From: WRIS01 sp964345475
GTDB lineage: Bacteria; Actinomycetota; Coriobacteriia; Coriobacteriales; Eggerthellaceae
Reading direction: 5' to 3'
Assembly (NCBI GenBank): GCA_964345475.1
Contig: CAYFQW010000019.1
Span: forward strand, 1 to 20,456
DNA length: 20,456 nt
Shown here: in pieces, positions 1-7,135 of the stretch
Layout: each line of letters begins with the position of its first letter
How positions within the stretch are numbered: the first letter of the stretch is position 1
The notes under the pieces: generated by a model
What the model saw: only the letters and a program-made list of their open reading frames with translations
Databases searched by the model: none
What the model was told of the DNA's origin: nothing
Translations under genes and position numbers: made by a program

Positions 1-30
1 GGTTTATTACTAGCTTAAATTCGTTTCACA

Positions 31-50
31 GTATCCAGTTTTCAAGGTTC
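31..50 (-). promoter_or_regulatory. boxA-like rRNA leader sequence
   Basis: On the minus strand this reads GAACCTTGAAAACTGGATAC, resembling the TTTGAAAACTG-type boxA/leader sequence found before 16S rRNA and in rRNA spacers of Gram-positive bacteria. It lies downstream of two tandem promoters and about 30 bp from the window edge. I infer that an rRNA operon (16S first) begins just beyond position 1, transcribed leftward. No mature rRNA sequence is inside the window, so the assignment rests on this motif and the promoters. Confidence 0.55.
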
Positions 51-117
51 TCAGCAGAAGTTTCTATCTTATTTCCTCTGCTTCGCCGCTTAACTTTCGA
101 TTAAGACGGAAAGAATT

Positions 118-146
118 ACTCTAATGGTTGCTTCTTCCCCTGTCAA
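118..146 (-). promoter_or_regulatory. Probable rRNA promoter P2 with UP-like A/T tract
   Basis: The minus strand shows a perfect -35 TTGACA (141-146), a 17-bp spacer and a -10 TAGAGT (118-123). Immediately upstream, 147-180 is a nearly pure A/T tract, like an UP element. This fits a strong sigma-70-type stable-RNA promoter reading off the left edge. Confidence 0.6.
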
Positions 147-233
147 GAACTTTTTTAAATATTTTCAAAAATTCTTTTTTGAAGGCGAGAGACGAACTAT
201 ATCTCTTTCCGCTACCGCAAGCGCGGGTAAACC

Positions 234-262
234 ACTATACTCGTATTATCGACTGCATGCAA
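234..262 (-). promoter_or_regulatory. Probable upstream rRNA promoter P1
   Basis: The minus strand shows -35 TTGCAT (257-262), exactly 17 bp, then -10 TATAGT (234-239). It lies about 116 bp upstream of the P2-like promoter and points the same way. Tandem promoters are typical of rRNA operons. Start sites are unmapped. Confidence 0.5.
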
Positions 263-579
263 GGGGTATCTTAGATCTTTCTGGAACTTCATAATGCCTG
301 GTAGTTTGTGAAGATGCAAAGACTTCACTCAGTGATGCCCGGATAACCGCATTTTCCGAACTAAAATTTCTTTTCTTAAGTAATGCCTATTTCCCTTAGT
401 TCTTGCGGCTGACCCTATTCTAGGCACGCTGGTAGATGTGTGTGGGCTGTAGAGAGAAATTGAAGAGAACGGCTATGTCGTCTAGAAGTCAATTCGCTGC
501 GAATATATATTCTTCGTACATTGTTCAAATTTTTCAAAAGCTGGATGAAAAAATAATCGAAACGAGACCAGCCGAATGC
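263..579. other. Intergenic region without recognised gene
   Basis: About 320 bp between the anti-sigma stop codon and the rRNA-type promoters. I see no convincing coding sequence. A small inverted repeat (GTGAAG 308-313 / CTTCAC 323-328, 9-nt loop) could be a weak transcript end for the minus-strand operon, but it lacks a T-run. Confidence 0.4.
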
Positions 580-1686
580 TCAGACGTGATTCTTTCCCCT
601 GCGATACGGCTTGCCCCCATCACCGCCTGAGCCCTCTCCTTGTACCTTGCTTCCCCTGTTTGCATCCGACCCTTCTTCCAGGGAATTATCTCGAGTGCCT
701 CTATTGCCCATAGACCCCTTGCCTGAATATTCGTACTCGCTATCGGGGTCAAGTTCTGCAATCCTATCACGAAGCTGTCTCATGCTCATGGATTTACAGT
801 CATCGAAGTCGAGCGACGGGTCTAATTCGAGCAGCGTCAGAGATGCTCGATACTTCCCCAATCCCATACCCTTCTCAAGTGCTTCTTGCCGTACCTCGTA
901 ATCCATCCCCGTGCACATACCGCCGCAGGGCATATCCCCTATCTTGAATTCTCCCACTTCGCAAAGAATCGTTCGCTGCTCTTCGCTGCTGCAAGCGACA
1001 TTAAGCTCTATAAATGAATCATCGTATATATAAGTAAGGAAAACTTCATTTTCAAGGATTGCGTCTAACGCCTCAGAGTACGAAAGCCCCACCGCATCCA
1101 CTAGGTCGAGCACATCCTGCCCCTCCGCGTTCAAAGCACGGGCACTCACGACGGTGTCGAAGCGGTTGATTCCGAGCTCGAGCGAAGGATTGAGGTCTAT
1201 GTTGACATAGGCCGTTTCGGTAGAATACCAACGAAAGCCGCCGAACGCAGAAAGGAGCAAGAGGAGGCAAGCTGCTGCCGCGAAGGCTAGTTTCTTCGAC
1301 TTCCTTTTTTTTGAGAACCCGATGGCTGCTTGCTGGCGTGTGCCAGATACTCGGGCGGTGGCAGTGCTTTGCGTAGTGGCTGGGCTTTGCGTAGTGGCAG
1401 TGCTTTGCGTAGTGGCTGGGCTTTGCGTAGCGCCTGTGTCTTGCGCAACGCTTGCACTTTGCGTAGCGCCTGTGTCTTGCGCAACGCCTGCACTTTGCGT
1501 AGCATCCATGCTTTGCGAAGGGATAGCATCGAGGGGGGTGGCGACACCTATATTAGTAGAGGCTTGCTTCTTTATATAGCTCAAGGTTGCTTCTTTAGCC
1601 TCAGGAGGCATCTTCAGCGCATCGAAGCACTCCTTGAATTTCTCATCTGCTTGACTTTCTTGATCATGTTTATCGAACTTCGTCAC
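580..1686 (-). CDS. RsgI-like membrane anti-sigma factor
   Basis: This is a 368-residue anti-sigma factor, probably holding the ECF sigma factor encoded just upstream. Seen: a cytoplasmic N-terminus with a short helix (FDALKMPPEAKEATLSYIKK, 21-40), a Thr/Gln/Ser repeat linker (about 60-112), a basic stretch, one membrane segment (about 133-152), then an extracytoplasmic domain beginning VNIDLNPSLELGINRFD (161-177). That sequence matches the RsgI middle domain. Members of the family are reported to self-cleave at the Asn-Pro bond, here N166-P167. The C-terminal 50 residues are Gly-rich and charged. It starts with GTG, chosen because GTGA overlaps the sigma stop by 4 bp and GGGAGG sits 7-9 nt upstream. 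Inferred: an envelope or cell-surface signal controls sigma release. The ligand is unknown. The partner is ECF type, not SigI type. Confidence 0.8.
   Translation of the reverse strand: MTKFDKHDQESQADEKFKECFDALKMPPEAKEATLSYIKKQASTNIGVATPLDAIPSQSMDATQSAGVAQDTGATQSASVAQDTGATQSPATTQSTATTQSPATTQSTATARVSGTRQQAAIGFSKKRKSKKLAFAAAACLLLLLSAFGGFRWYSTETAYVNIDLNPSLELGINRFDTVVSARALNAEGQDVLDLVDAVGLSYSEALDAILENEVFLTYIYDDSFIELNVACSSEEQRTILCEVGEFKIGDMPCGGMCTGMDYEVRQEALEKGMGLGKYRASLTLLELDPSLDFDDCKSMSMRQLRDRIAELDPDSEYEYSGKGSMGNRGTRDNSLEEGSDANRGSKVQGEGSGGDGGKPYRRGKNHV
1361..1522 (-). repeat. Nine 18-bp in-frame tandem repeats in the anti-sigma gene
   Basis: Nine consecutive 18-bp units start at 1361, 1379, 1397, 1415, 1433, 1451, 1469, 1487 and 1505. 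Units 1 and 3 are identical, as are units 5 and 7, giving a 36-bp higher-order period. Each encodes six residues (TTQSPA / TTQSTA / ATQSAS-type) of the linker between the cytoplasmic sigma-binding end and the membrane segment. The unit length keeps frame, so copy-number change would alter linker length only. Confidence 0.9.
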
Positions 1687-2171
1687 GATAGCACCTCCCT
1701 CATTTCTTTTTTACCCCGTGCAATCCAGGAATACACCGTATTCAGGGGGGCTTCGAGTATCTCGGCAATTTCCGGAGCAGTGTAGCCCTCGTATACACTC
1801 AGATACAAGGGAGTACGTGGTGGATCGCTTAATGTCTGCATAAGGTCGAGAATAGTCTGGAATTGAAGCATGGCTTCAGGGTCATGGCTTTGAGAGGAGA
1901 AGTATCCCGTGTCTGAAACCGTATCGAGTGACAGGTTTTGCTGATGCGCGGCTTTGAGCATGTCTTTACATACATTCGTCGCAACGCGTATAAGCCAGGC
2001 TTTCTTATGTTCTTCGCTGTCGTACGCTTCCTCATGTAGGGAGTATTTGAGTATAGTTTCTTGAAATGCGTCTTGGGAATCGCTTTGTTGTCTGAAATAC
2101 AGGGCGCAGACACGCCACACAGTGTCTCCGTGCGTATCAATCGCATGTTCTATATCTTCTTCGGAGCGCAT
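1683..2171 (-). CDS. ECF-family RNA polymerase sigma factor
   Basis: This 162-residue protein has the two-domain layout of extracytoplasmic-function sigma factors. Region 2 is about residues 10-75 and includes DAFQETILKYSL, the core-binding/-10 recognition helix area. Region 4 is about 105-160, with a helix-turn-helix ending in APLNTVYSWIARGKKEM. There is no region 1 or 3, as is normal for the family. Its GTGA stop/start overlap with the RsgI-like gene argues for a translationally coupled sigma/anti-sigma pair. AAGGAG lies rather far (about 14 nt) upstream of the ATG. The target promoters are unknown. The secreted-protein gene 97 bp upstream on the same strand may be in the same operon or regulon. 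Confidence 0.9.
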   Translation of the reverse strand: MRSEEDIEHAIDTHGDTVWRVCALYFRQQSDSQDAFQETILKYSLHEEAYDSEEHKKAWLIRVATNVCKDMLKAAHQQNLSLDTVSDTGYFSSQSHDPEAMLQFQTILDLMQTLSDPPRTPLYLSVYEGYTAPEIAEILEAPLNTVYSWIARGKKEMREVLS

Positions 2172-2268
2172 GTTATAGCGTGCCTCTCCTTGCCCTCTCT
2201 TATTATTTTCAGGCTGTCTTTAAACCATGTCCCCCAAATGCATGAGGTAAGCACGATTCAGTATCAGT

Positions 2269-2763
2269 CTATCTGTTCCAGCCGTGATGGTGCCCGTAGC
2301 CGCCTTGATTACCATTGTTGCCCTGACCGCCATTGTAGCCCTGGCCGCCATTGTAACCATAGCATCCATTGTAGCCATAGCATCCATTACCGGCATTGCG
2401 GCCTTGAGTGAAGCCCTCTTCTTGCATCGCTTCCCAATTGTCGCATATTCCATTACTGTCGGCATCCACGAAACCACCGCGAGGGCACTCATAAGCGGGC
2501 CATCCAGGATACAAGCCCCTATTCCAGCAACACATACCTCTGAAGGGCCTCGTCCCGTCATCGGCCAAGCGTCCATCCCTCATGCAATACTGCCCATACC
2601 CTTTGCCGCAAAACCAGAATGGCCTCACATCTTCTTGGCTCGAATTCGATGTCTCGCTACTTGGGTTCGCATAAATATCGGGAGCAGCAAATGCTGAGTT
2701 GATCGGCGCGAGAAGCACCAAGCTGATGATTATGGCGAATGCTCGTATTATATTTTTCTTCAT
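2269..2763 (-). CDS. Small secreted Cys/Gly-rich protein with EF-hand-like loop
   Basis: I do not recognise a named family. The 164-residue product has a clear signal peptide (KK, hydrophobic core, probable cleavage after AFA, residue 26). The mature part has eight cysteines. One 12-residue loop at 100-111 (DADSNGICDNWE) has Asp/Asp/Asn/Gly/Asp/Glu in EF-hand ligand positions, so calcium binding is plausible. The C-terminus (about 124-164) consists of Gly/Tyr/Asn/Gln hexapeptide-like repeats such as CYGYNG and GQGYNG, ending in a His-rich tail. AAGGA lies about 8 nt before the ATG. It is followed by the ECF sigma and anti-sigma genes on the same strand, so a role at the cell surface linked to that regulator is inferred. 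It could be a structural or adhesive surface protein, or the sensed partner. Confidence 0.7.
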   Translation of the reverse strand: MKKNIIRAFAIIISLVLLAPINSAFAAPDIYANPSSETSNSSQEDVRPFWFCGKGYGQYCMRDGRLADDGTRPFRGMCCWNRGLYPGWPAYECPRGGFVDADSNGICDNWEAMQEEGFTQGRNAGNGCYGYNGCYGYNGGQGYNGGQGNNGNQGGYGHHHGWNR

Positions 2764-2922
2764 GGTGATTCCTTCTTTCGTATCGGCTCTTAGTTCTAAT
2801 ACGATTGAAAGGGTCGGATCCTTGCATGATCTTGCAGATATATTTTTTCTTCACATCTTAGCCATATAAGACGCCTGCCATGCAATATCTGCTGAATGAG
2901 AAAACAGGACTCCGCCATGTGC

Positions 2923-2970
2923 CATCTGCCATCTGCCATCTGCCGTCTGCCCGCTGGCAGATGGCAGATG
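2923..2970 (-). repeat. Heptamer tandem repeat forming a 15-bp hairpin downstream of tyrS
   Basis: The plus strand carries repeated GCCATCT heptamers (from about 2921). They are followed by GGCAGATGGCAGATG (2956-2970), which pairs perfectly over 15 bp with 2930-2944 or, in a slipped register, with 2923-2937. It lies 23 bp past the tyrS stop and may end or stabilise that transcript. There is no clean T-run after it. The remaining 2764-2922 is A/T-rich and presumably holds the promoter of the secreted-protein gene, which I could not define. Confidence 0.65.
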
Positions 2971-2993
2971 ATGAGTGAAAATGTATAAGAAGC

Positions 2994-4211
2994 TTAGACG
3001 AGCTTCACGAACCTGCGCTTGCCCACCTGAATAGTTGCACCTTGAATACGCGCTGGATCTATGTAGTATGTTCCCGCATCGAGGGCAGTTCCGTTTACCT
3101 TCACGCCGCCGCCGTCGATAAGCCGACGGGCTTCCGAGACAGAATTCGCCAAGCTGGCATCGGAGATTATTTTTGCGAAATATACTTCTCCCTCATCATT
3201 GGGCATCAGATCGGCCTCAAAGTTAGGGATATCCTTGGGTGCTGCATGCTCCTTGAATAAACGATCGAAATGCGCTTCAGCTGCTTCAGCGGACTTTTCG
3301 TCATAATATGCACCTACTATATTGCGACCGAGCGCTCGCTTAGCTTCGTTGGGATGCAAGCTTCCGTCTGCCAAACCGGCCTCAACAGCATCAATTTCAT
3401 CAACTGAAAACGTTGAGGCGAGTCGATAATACTTAACCATTATCTCATCGGGGATAGACATGACCTTGCCAAACATATCAGAAGGTTCGTCGGTAAGCCC
3501 TATGTAGTTGCCATAGCTTTTCGACATCTTCTGTACGCCGTCTGTTCCCTCAAGCAGCGGGAGCGTCAGGCATACCTGCGGTTCCATGCCCATTTTTTCC
3601 ATGAGCTCACGCCCTGCTAAGAGGTTGAAGAGCTGATCGGTTCCGCCAAGCTCGACATCGGCCTTAATGACTACCGAATCGTAGGCCTGCATAAGGGGAT
3701 AGAGCATCTCATGCAAGCTAATCGGCAGCTGGGACGTATAGCGCTTTTGAAAGTCGTCGCGGTCAAGTATGCGGGCCACGGTGAATTGAGCGGCTATTTT
3801 CAGCAGATCCTCCATGCTGAGAGAGAGAAGCCACTCGGAGTTATAGCGCAATACCGTCTTTTCGGGATCAAGAATCTTAAAAGCTTGATCGACATAGGTC
3901 TTCGCGTTCGCAAGAATTTCATCACCCGTTAGCTGCGGGCGCGTTGTATCACGCCCCGACGGATCGCCAATGCGCGCCGTTCCATCACCGATGATGAGGG
4001 TTACCTGATGCCCCAAATCTTGGAAGGTGCGCAGCTTGCGAAGAGGCACCGCATGGCCCAAATGGATATCAGGAGCGGTAGGATCGACCCCTAATTTAAC
4101 ATTGAGAACCTTCCCTTTTCGAAGCTTCTCCAGCAAACTGTCCTCAGGAACTATTTGTGATGCTCCTGATGAAATAATGCGCAACTGCTCTTCTGGAAGT
4201 ATTGTTCTCAT
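2994..4211 (-). CDS. tyrS: Tyrosyl-tRNA synthetase
   Basis: A class I aminoacyl-tRNA synthetase that charges tRNA-Tyr in the cytoplasm. Seen: GVDPTAPDIHLGH with the HIGH-type motif HLGH at residues 50-53, the KMSKS motif intact at 228-232 (KMSKSYGN), and a C-terminal S4 RNA-binding domain (SEARRLIDGGGVKVNG). At 405 residues it has the normal length. The start is uncertain. ATG at 4211 gives the family-typical N-terminus (MRTILPEEQL), but its AAGGAG directly abuts the ATG with no spacer. A TTG at 4259 has a weak AAGG about 9 nt upstream and would add 16 non-conserved residues. A lone -10-like TATACT (minus strand, 4299-4304) lies upstream. Confidence 0.95.
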   Translation of the reverse strand: MRTILPEEQLRIISSGASQIVPEDSLLEKLRKGKVLNVKLGVDPTAPDIHLGHAVPLRKLRTFQDLGHQVTLIIGDGTARIGDPSGRDTTRPQLTGDEILANAKTYVDQAFKILDPEKTVLRYNSEWLLSLSMEDLLKIAAQFTVARILDRDDFQKRYTSQLPISLHEMLYPLMQAYDSVVIKADVELGGTDQLFNLLAGRELMEKMGMEPQVCLTLPLLEGTDGVQKMSKSYGNYIGLTDEPSDMFGKVMSIPDEIMVKYYRLASTFSVDEIDAVEAGLADGSLHPNEAKRALGRNIVGAYYDEKSAEAAEAHFDRLFKEHAAPKDIPNFEADLMPNDEGEVYFAKIISDASLANSVSEARRLIDGGGVKVNGTALDAGTYYIDPARIQGATIQVGKRRFVKLV

Positions 4212-4325
4212 CTCCTTGTGTGGTATGGCCTTTCCCTTGAATAAGAAGGGGTCGACCAATGAAGCAAACCTTGTTTATCGCTGCGATATGGTACCACAAG
4301 TATAAAAGCACCGCAGGATATCTGA

Positions 4326-4506
4326 CGAATATCCTAAGAAGACCCCGCTTTGAATTCAAGGCAAACCCTGGCGAAGTTCTAGCGCAGGAGCACCAGAAAC
4401 TCGCTTTCGTCTCTGACGAATCTCTAACGCAGGCACGCCGTATAGTTCACCCAGTCTTTAACGAAACTCTAGAGCACATGCGCCGAAAGTCTATTCCGTT
4501 CCTTAC
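4326..4506. repeat. Degenerate 45-bp tandem repeat between the U32 gene and tyrS
   Basis: Read on the plus strand, units begin with CGAA at 4326, 4372, 4417 and 4462, spaced 46, 45 and 45 bp. Units 2-4 share a frame like CGAANNTCTANCGCANG, followed by a GCACC/GCGCC-type segment. The whole 243-bp gap between genes is mostly this array. A plus-strand reading frame stays open through it with a 15-residue period and a possible start at 4259, but that is expected from a 45-bp unit. I do not call it a gene. Function unknown. Confidence 0.6.
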
Positions 4507-6941
4507 AAAACACCCCGGAAAAGATGACCGGTGGTTGCGCCTTCTTTTTTAGAAAGCTTATCTCCGGATTTGACCGCTATGTTTCGTGCACGAACAAGGC
4601 GTTCAACGGCTTTCGTGGTTTCTTCCACGTTCATCAAGGTGCTATCGACCATAAGCGCCGACACCCCGCTGCGTATCAGCTCGGGTACTGCATGGGCAAC
4701 ATCGAACTCTACTGCATTGTAAAGATGCGATCGCCCGCAGACATCCGTAACAACAGCAAACTCGTAGCCTTTTCTGTCCTTGAGATAATGAGGGCTTTTT
4801 CTTCGGACGCAATTCTTGCAATCCTCGTTGCAAGGGCCTTGGCTCATCAAAAAGCAGTGTTCGCTCGTCATAAGCTCTTGATAGCCTATGACGGTAAGAC
4901 CCAGGGGAAGAGGCGAATCGAGGCCCAGCCCTTCAATCTGCTCCAAGTTAAGCTCTGGTGAGAGCCATACGCGATGCGCTCCCCAATCTGCCATCAATTG
5001 CAGGGCAGGTAGATTCAGGATCGGTATATGGGGGCCAACCTCGACATGTGCACCTTCGTCATGGGCACGCTTGAGCTGACCTAAATTTTCAACAAAAAGC
5101 GGCTTGTTTGGCTTGACGAGGTCCCACACGTCACAGCCCTGGCTGAACTCGCGCGACCCCTCAACTATATCGTGCTCGACTACGGGCAGGGCGATAATGC
5201 TTTGCTTCGGATACCCTGCCTGTTCGGCTGTTTCAGAAACTTGTCCTGCTATAAGAGCCTGGCCCCTCTTATAGTTGAGAGCTGGGGTATAGATTATTTC
5301 AGCTCCAGCCCGCTTTGCCGCACATGCACAGGATGGATTAGTCGCAAAAACCGCTACGCTGCAAGCATGCCCCGTCTTACTACGCACATAGTTTGGGCGG
5401 GAGCTTTTTTCAAGACTGCGATTCTTGTAAGGCTTCAAAAGCTCGTTTTCCAAGGCCTCCAAGGCTTGAGAACGCAACCTATGCAACTGGGAAAAACCTA
5501 TTCCAACACCTGGATCGCACGTAATGTCGAACTCTCTCAACACAAAGGGGGTATTCCCTAAGCGGTTAACATGCTCATAAATCTCCTCGTTGCTCACTTC
5601 TTTAGTGCGGGCGGCTTCAACTTCAGTGCCCTCCACTTTGATCGCTTCGCCCGCAGCTTTGAAGCTGAGCATAAGAGGTTTCCCTATCTCAAGCACTATC
5701 TTGCCATCAACGGGAATCCTCGGCTCAAAAGGATTGTCTTCAAAGACTAAGGATGCATTACGGACACGAAATACGCGGTCGCCCGAGGAGACTGGCTTCG
5801 TGATAGCAAGCTGGAGCCAAAATACTCCATCTCCATGATGGCAGCTTTGTGCCTCACGTGCCTGCACCTCATGGGAAAAATGACCTTTGCTCGTCCAGAA
5901 CTCAAGTCGATCGCCCTCGTTTACACGAAGATCGGCACGGAGGGTTACTTGGCTCCCTCGTACCTGCCCAACACGCCCTATAAAAACTCCTCGGTTGTTC
6001 GGGCGTCCATAGCTCATGATTTCATTCCCACGCTTTTGCTCAAGGTAAGCCGTAGTAAAACCTCGTGAGAAAACCTCTGCCAGCTCGGCCTTGTCAGGCC
6101 CTCGTCCATCGAGCGCATCGAGAGCCTCACGGTATATCCGAGTTACGGCATGCACATACTCGGGAGATTTCATACGTCCTTCGATTTTGAAGGAGCGAAT
6201 TCCTGCCTCAACCATTTCGGGAAGGATATCGAGGGTGCAGAGATCTTTAGGGGAAAGAAGGTAATCTCCCTCCGCCGAAAGCGCCTTTTTCACCGCTTTA
6301 TTATGCAGCTCGTACGGAAGTCGACAAGCCTGGGCACAAAGTCCTCTGTTGGCTGAACGGCCGCCAATCATCGAAGACATGAAGCATTGCCCCGAATACG
6401 AGATACACAAAGCACCGTGCGTGAAGGCCTCTAACTCTAAACCGAGATCAGATGCTTTCGGGCTCAATGCACGTATCTCCGCTAAGGACAGCTCACGTGC
6501 AAGAGTGACACGGCTCGCCCCTAGTTTTTTAGCCGCCTCCAGGCCCGCCTCATTCATCGTATTCATTTGCGTTGAAATATGCACCTTGGCATCGGGAAGA
6601 ACGCGAGATATTTCGGAAGCCAAGCCTAGATCTTGTACGATAAAAGCATCAACACCACGACGATAAGCCTGACGAGCAGTTTCCAAAGCGTCCACTATTT
6701 CGGTGGGAAGGATGGCAATATTGAGGGCAAGATATACCTTGACTTGTCGCAGGTGCGCATAATCACACGCTTCCTCCAGGGTATCGAGACTAAAATTCTC
6801 AGCCCCCCTGCGCGCATTAAAGGTATCTAAACCAAGATACACTGCGTCTGCCCCTGCGCTCACTGCCGCATGGAGGGATATCATATTTCCTGCTGGAGCT
6901 AAGAGCTCCAAAGATTTATTCTTCATCATGCTACCCATCAT
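4503..6941 (-). CDS. Peptidase U32 family protein with C-terminal DUF3656-type region
   Basis: About 812 residues. The N-terminal TIM-barrel-like region begins SLELLAPAGN and carries the U32 signature EAFTHGALCISYSGQC, followed by GRSANRGLCAQACRLPY. This gives four closely spaced cysteines (about 179, 186, 202, 206). A second Cys cluster (GPCNEDCKNC) lies near the C-terminus before DRKGYEFAVVTD. U32 proteins were named collagenase-like peptidases, but several (RlhA, TrhP) act in rRNA or tRNA hydroxylation. The long two-part architecture is closest to RlhA-like proteins, so RNA modification is plausible. The ATG at 6941 has AAAGGA upstream. An ORF extension to 7049 lacks homology. The gene is divergent from the PBP gene at 7136. 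Confidence 0.85.
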   Translation of the reverse strand: MMGSMMKNKSLELLAPAGNMISLHAAVSAGADAVYLGLDTFNARRGAENFSLDTLEEACDYAHLRQVKVYLALNIAILPTEIVDALETARQAYRRGVDAFIVQDLGLASEISRVLPDAKVHISTQMNTMNEAGLEAAKKLGASRVTLARELSLAEIRALSPKASDLGLELEAFTHGALCISYSGQCFMSSMIGGRSANRGLCAQACRLPYELHNKAVKKALSAEGDYLLSPKDLCTLDILPEMVEAGIRSFKIEGRMKSPEYVHAVTRIYREALDALDGRGPDKAELAEVFSRGFTTAYLEQKRGNEIMSYGRPNNRGVFIGRVGQVRGSQVTLRADLRVNEGDRLEFWTSKGHFSHEVQAREAQSCHHGDGVFWLQLAITKPVSSGDRVFRVRNASLVFEDNPFEPRIPVDGKIVLEIGKPLMLSFKAAGEAIKVEGTEVEAARTKEVSNEEIYEHVNRLGNTPFVLREFDITCDPGVGIGFSQLHRLRSQALEALENELLKPYKNRSLEKSSRPNYVRSKTGHACSVAVFATNPSCACAAKRAGAEIIYTPALNYKRGQALIAGQVSETAEQAGYPKQSIIALPVVEHDIVEGSREFSQGCDVWDLVKPNKPLFVENLGQLKRAHDEGAHVEVGPHIPILNLPALQLMADWGAHRVWLSPELNLEQIEGLGLDSPLPLGLTVIGYQELMTSEHCFLMSQGPCNEDCKNCVRRKSPHYLKDRKGYEFAVVTDVCGRSHLYNAVEFDVAHAVPELIRSGVSALMVDSTLMNVEETTKAVERLVRARNIAVKSGDKLSKKEGATTGHLFRGVL

Positions 6942-7075
6942 ATCTGAAATTATCCTTTCGAGCTCAAGGCGCGCGAAAAGAGCAAAAGACGAACTTGACC
7001 ACAATAGCATAAGGATTCCTCCGAGGCGATACAGCTGCGGACGCAGCAAACACCACGTAGGTCTTGCGGAATTAC

Positions 7076-7103
7076 TTGTGTTTGAATATCCATTTAGTAT
7101 AGT
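7076..7103 (+). promoter_or_regulatory. Candidate promoter of the first PBP gene
   Basis: The plus strand has TATAGT (7098-7103) as a good -10 and TTGTGT (7076-7081) as a weak -35, with a 16-bp spacer. It ends 32 bp before the preferred ATG at 7136. It lies in the 194-bp divergent region shared with the U32 gene. Confidence 0.4.
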
Positions 7104-7135
7104 AATCCATGTTCAGATTCGGAGGACTCAAGCTT

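Noticed and set aside
1287..1785. Repeat-containing open frames in the other frames over the anti-sigma gene (LRKAQ-type and ALRSG-type peptides)
   Set aside because: They arise because the 18-bp repeat keeps all frames open. The RsgI-like frame has family homology and coupling to the sigma gene.
2764..2860. Possible ECF promoter (GACCC...CGT) before the secreted-protein gene
   Set aside because: The GACCC and CGT elements are only a few bp apart, not the 15-17 bp an ECF promoter needs, and no similar motif was found before the sigma gene.
4285..4320. TGGTACC on the minus strand upstream of tyrS, resembling the T-box core sequence
   Set aside because: No stem I, specifier loop or terminator/antiterminator pair could be recognised. 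The upstream 180 bp is the 45-bp repeat array, and GGTACC is a common palindrome. A covariance-model search for T-box would settle it.
4259..4552. 97-codon plus-strand ORF with a 15-residue repeat and a possible AAGGGG SD
   Set aside because: It lies over the tyrS leader and the U32 gene end, antisense to both. Its periodicity follows from the 45-bp DNA repeat, and there is no recognisable protein feature.
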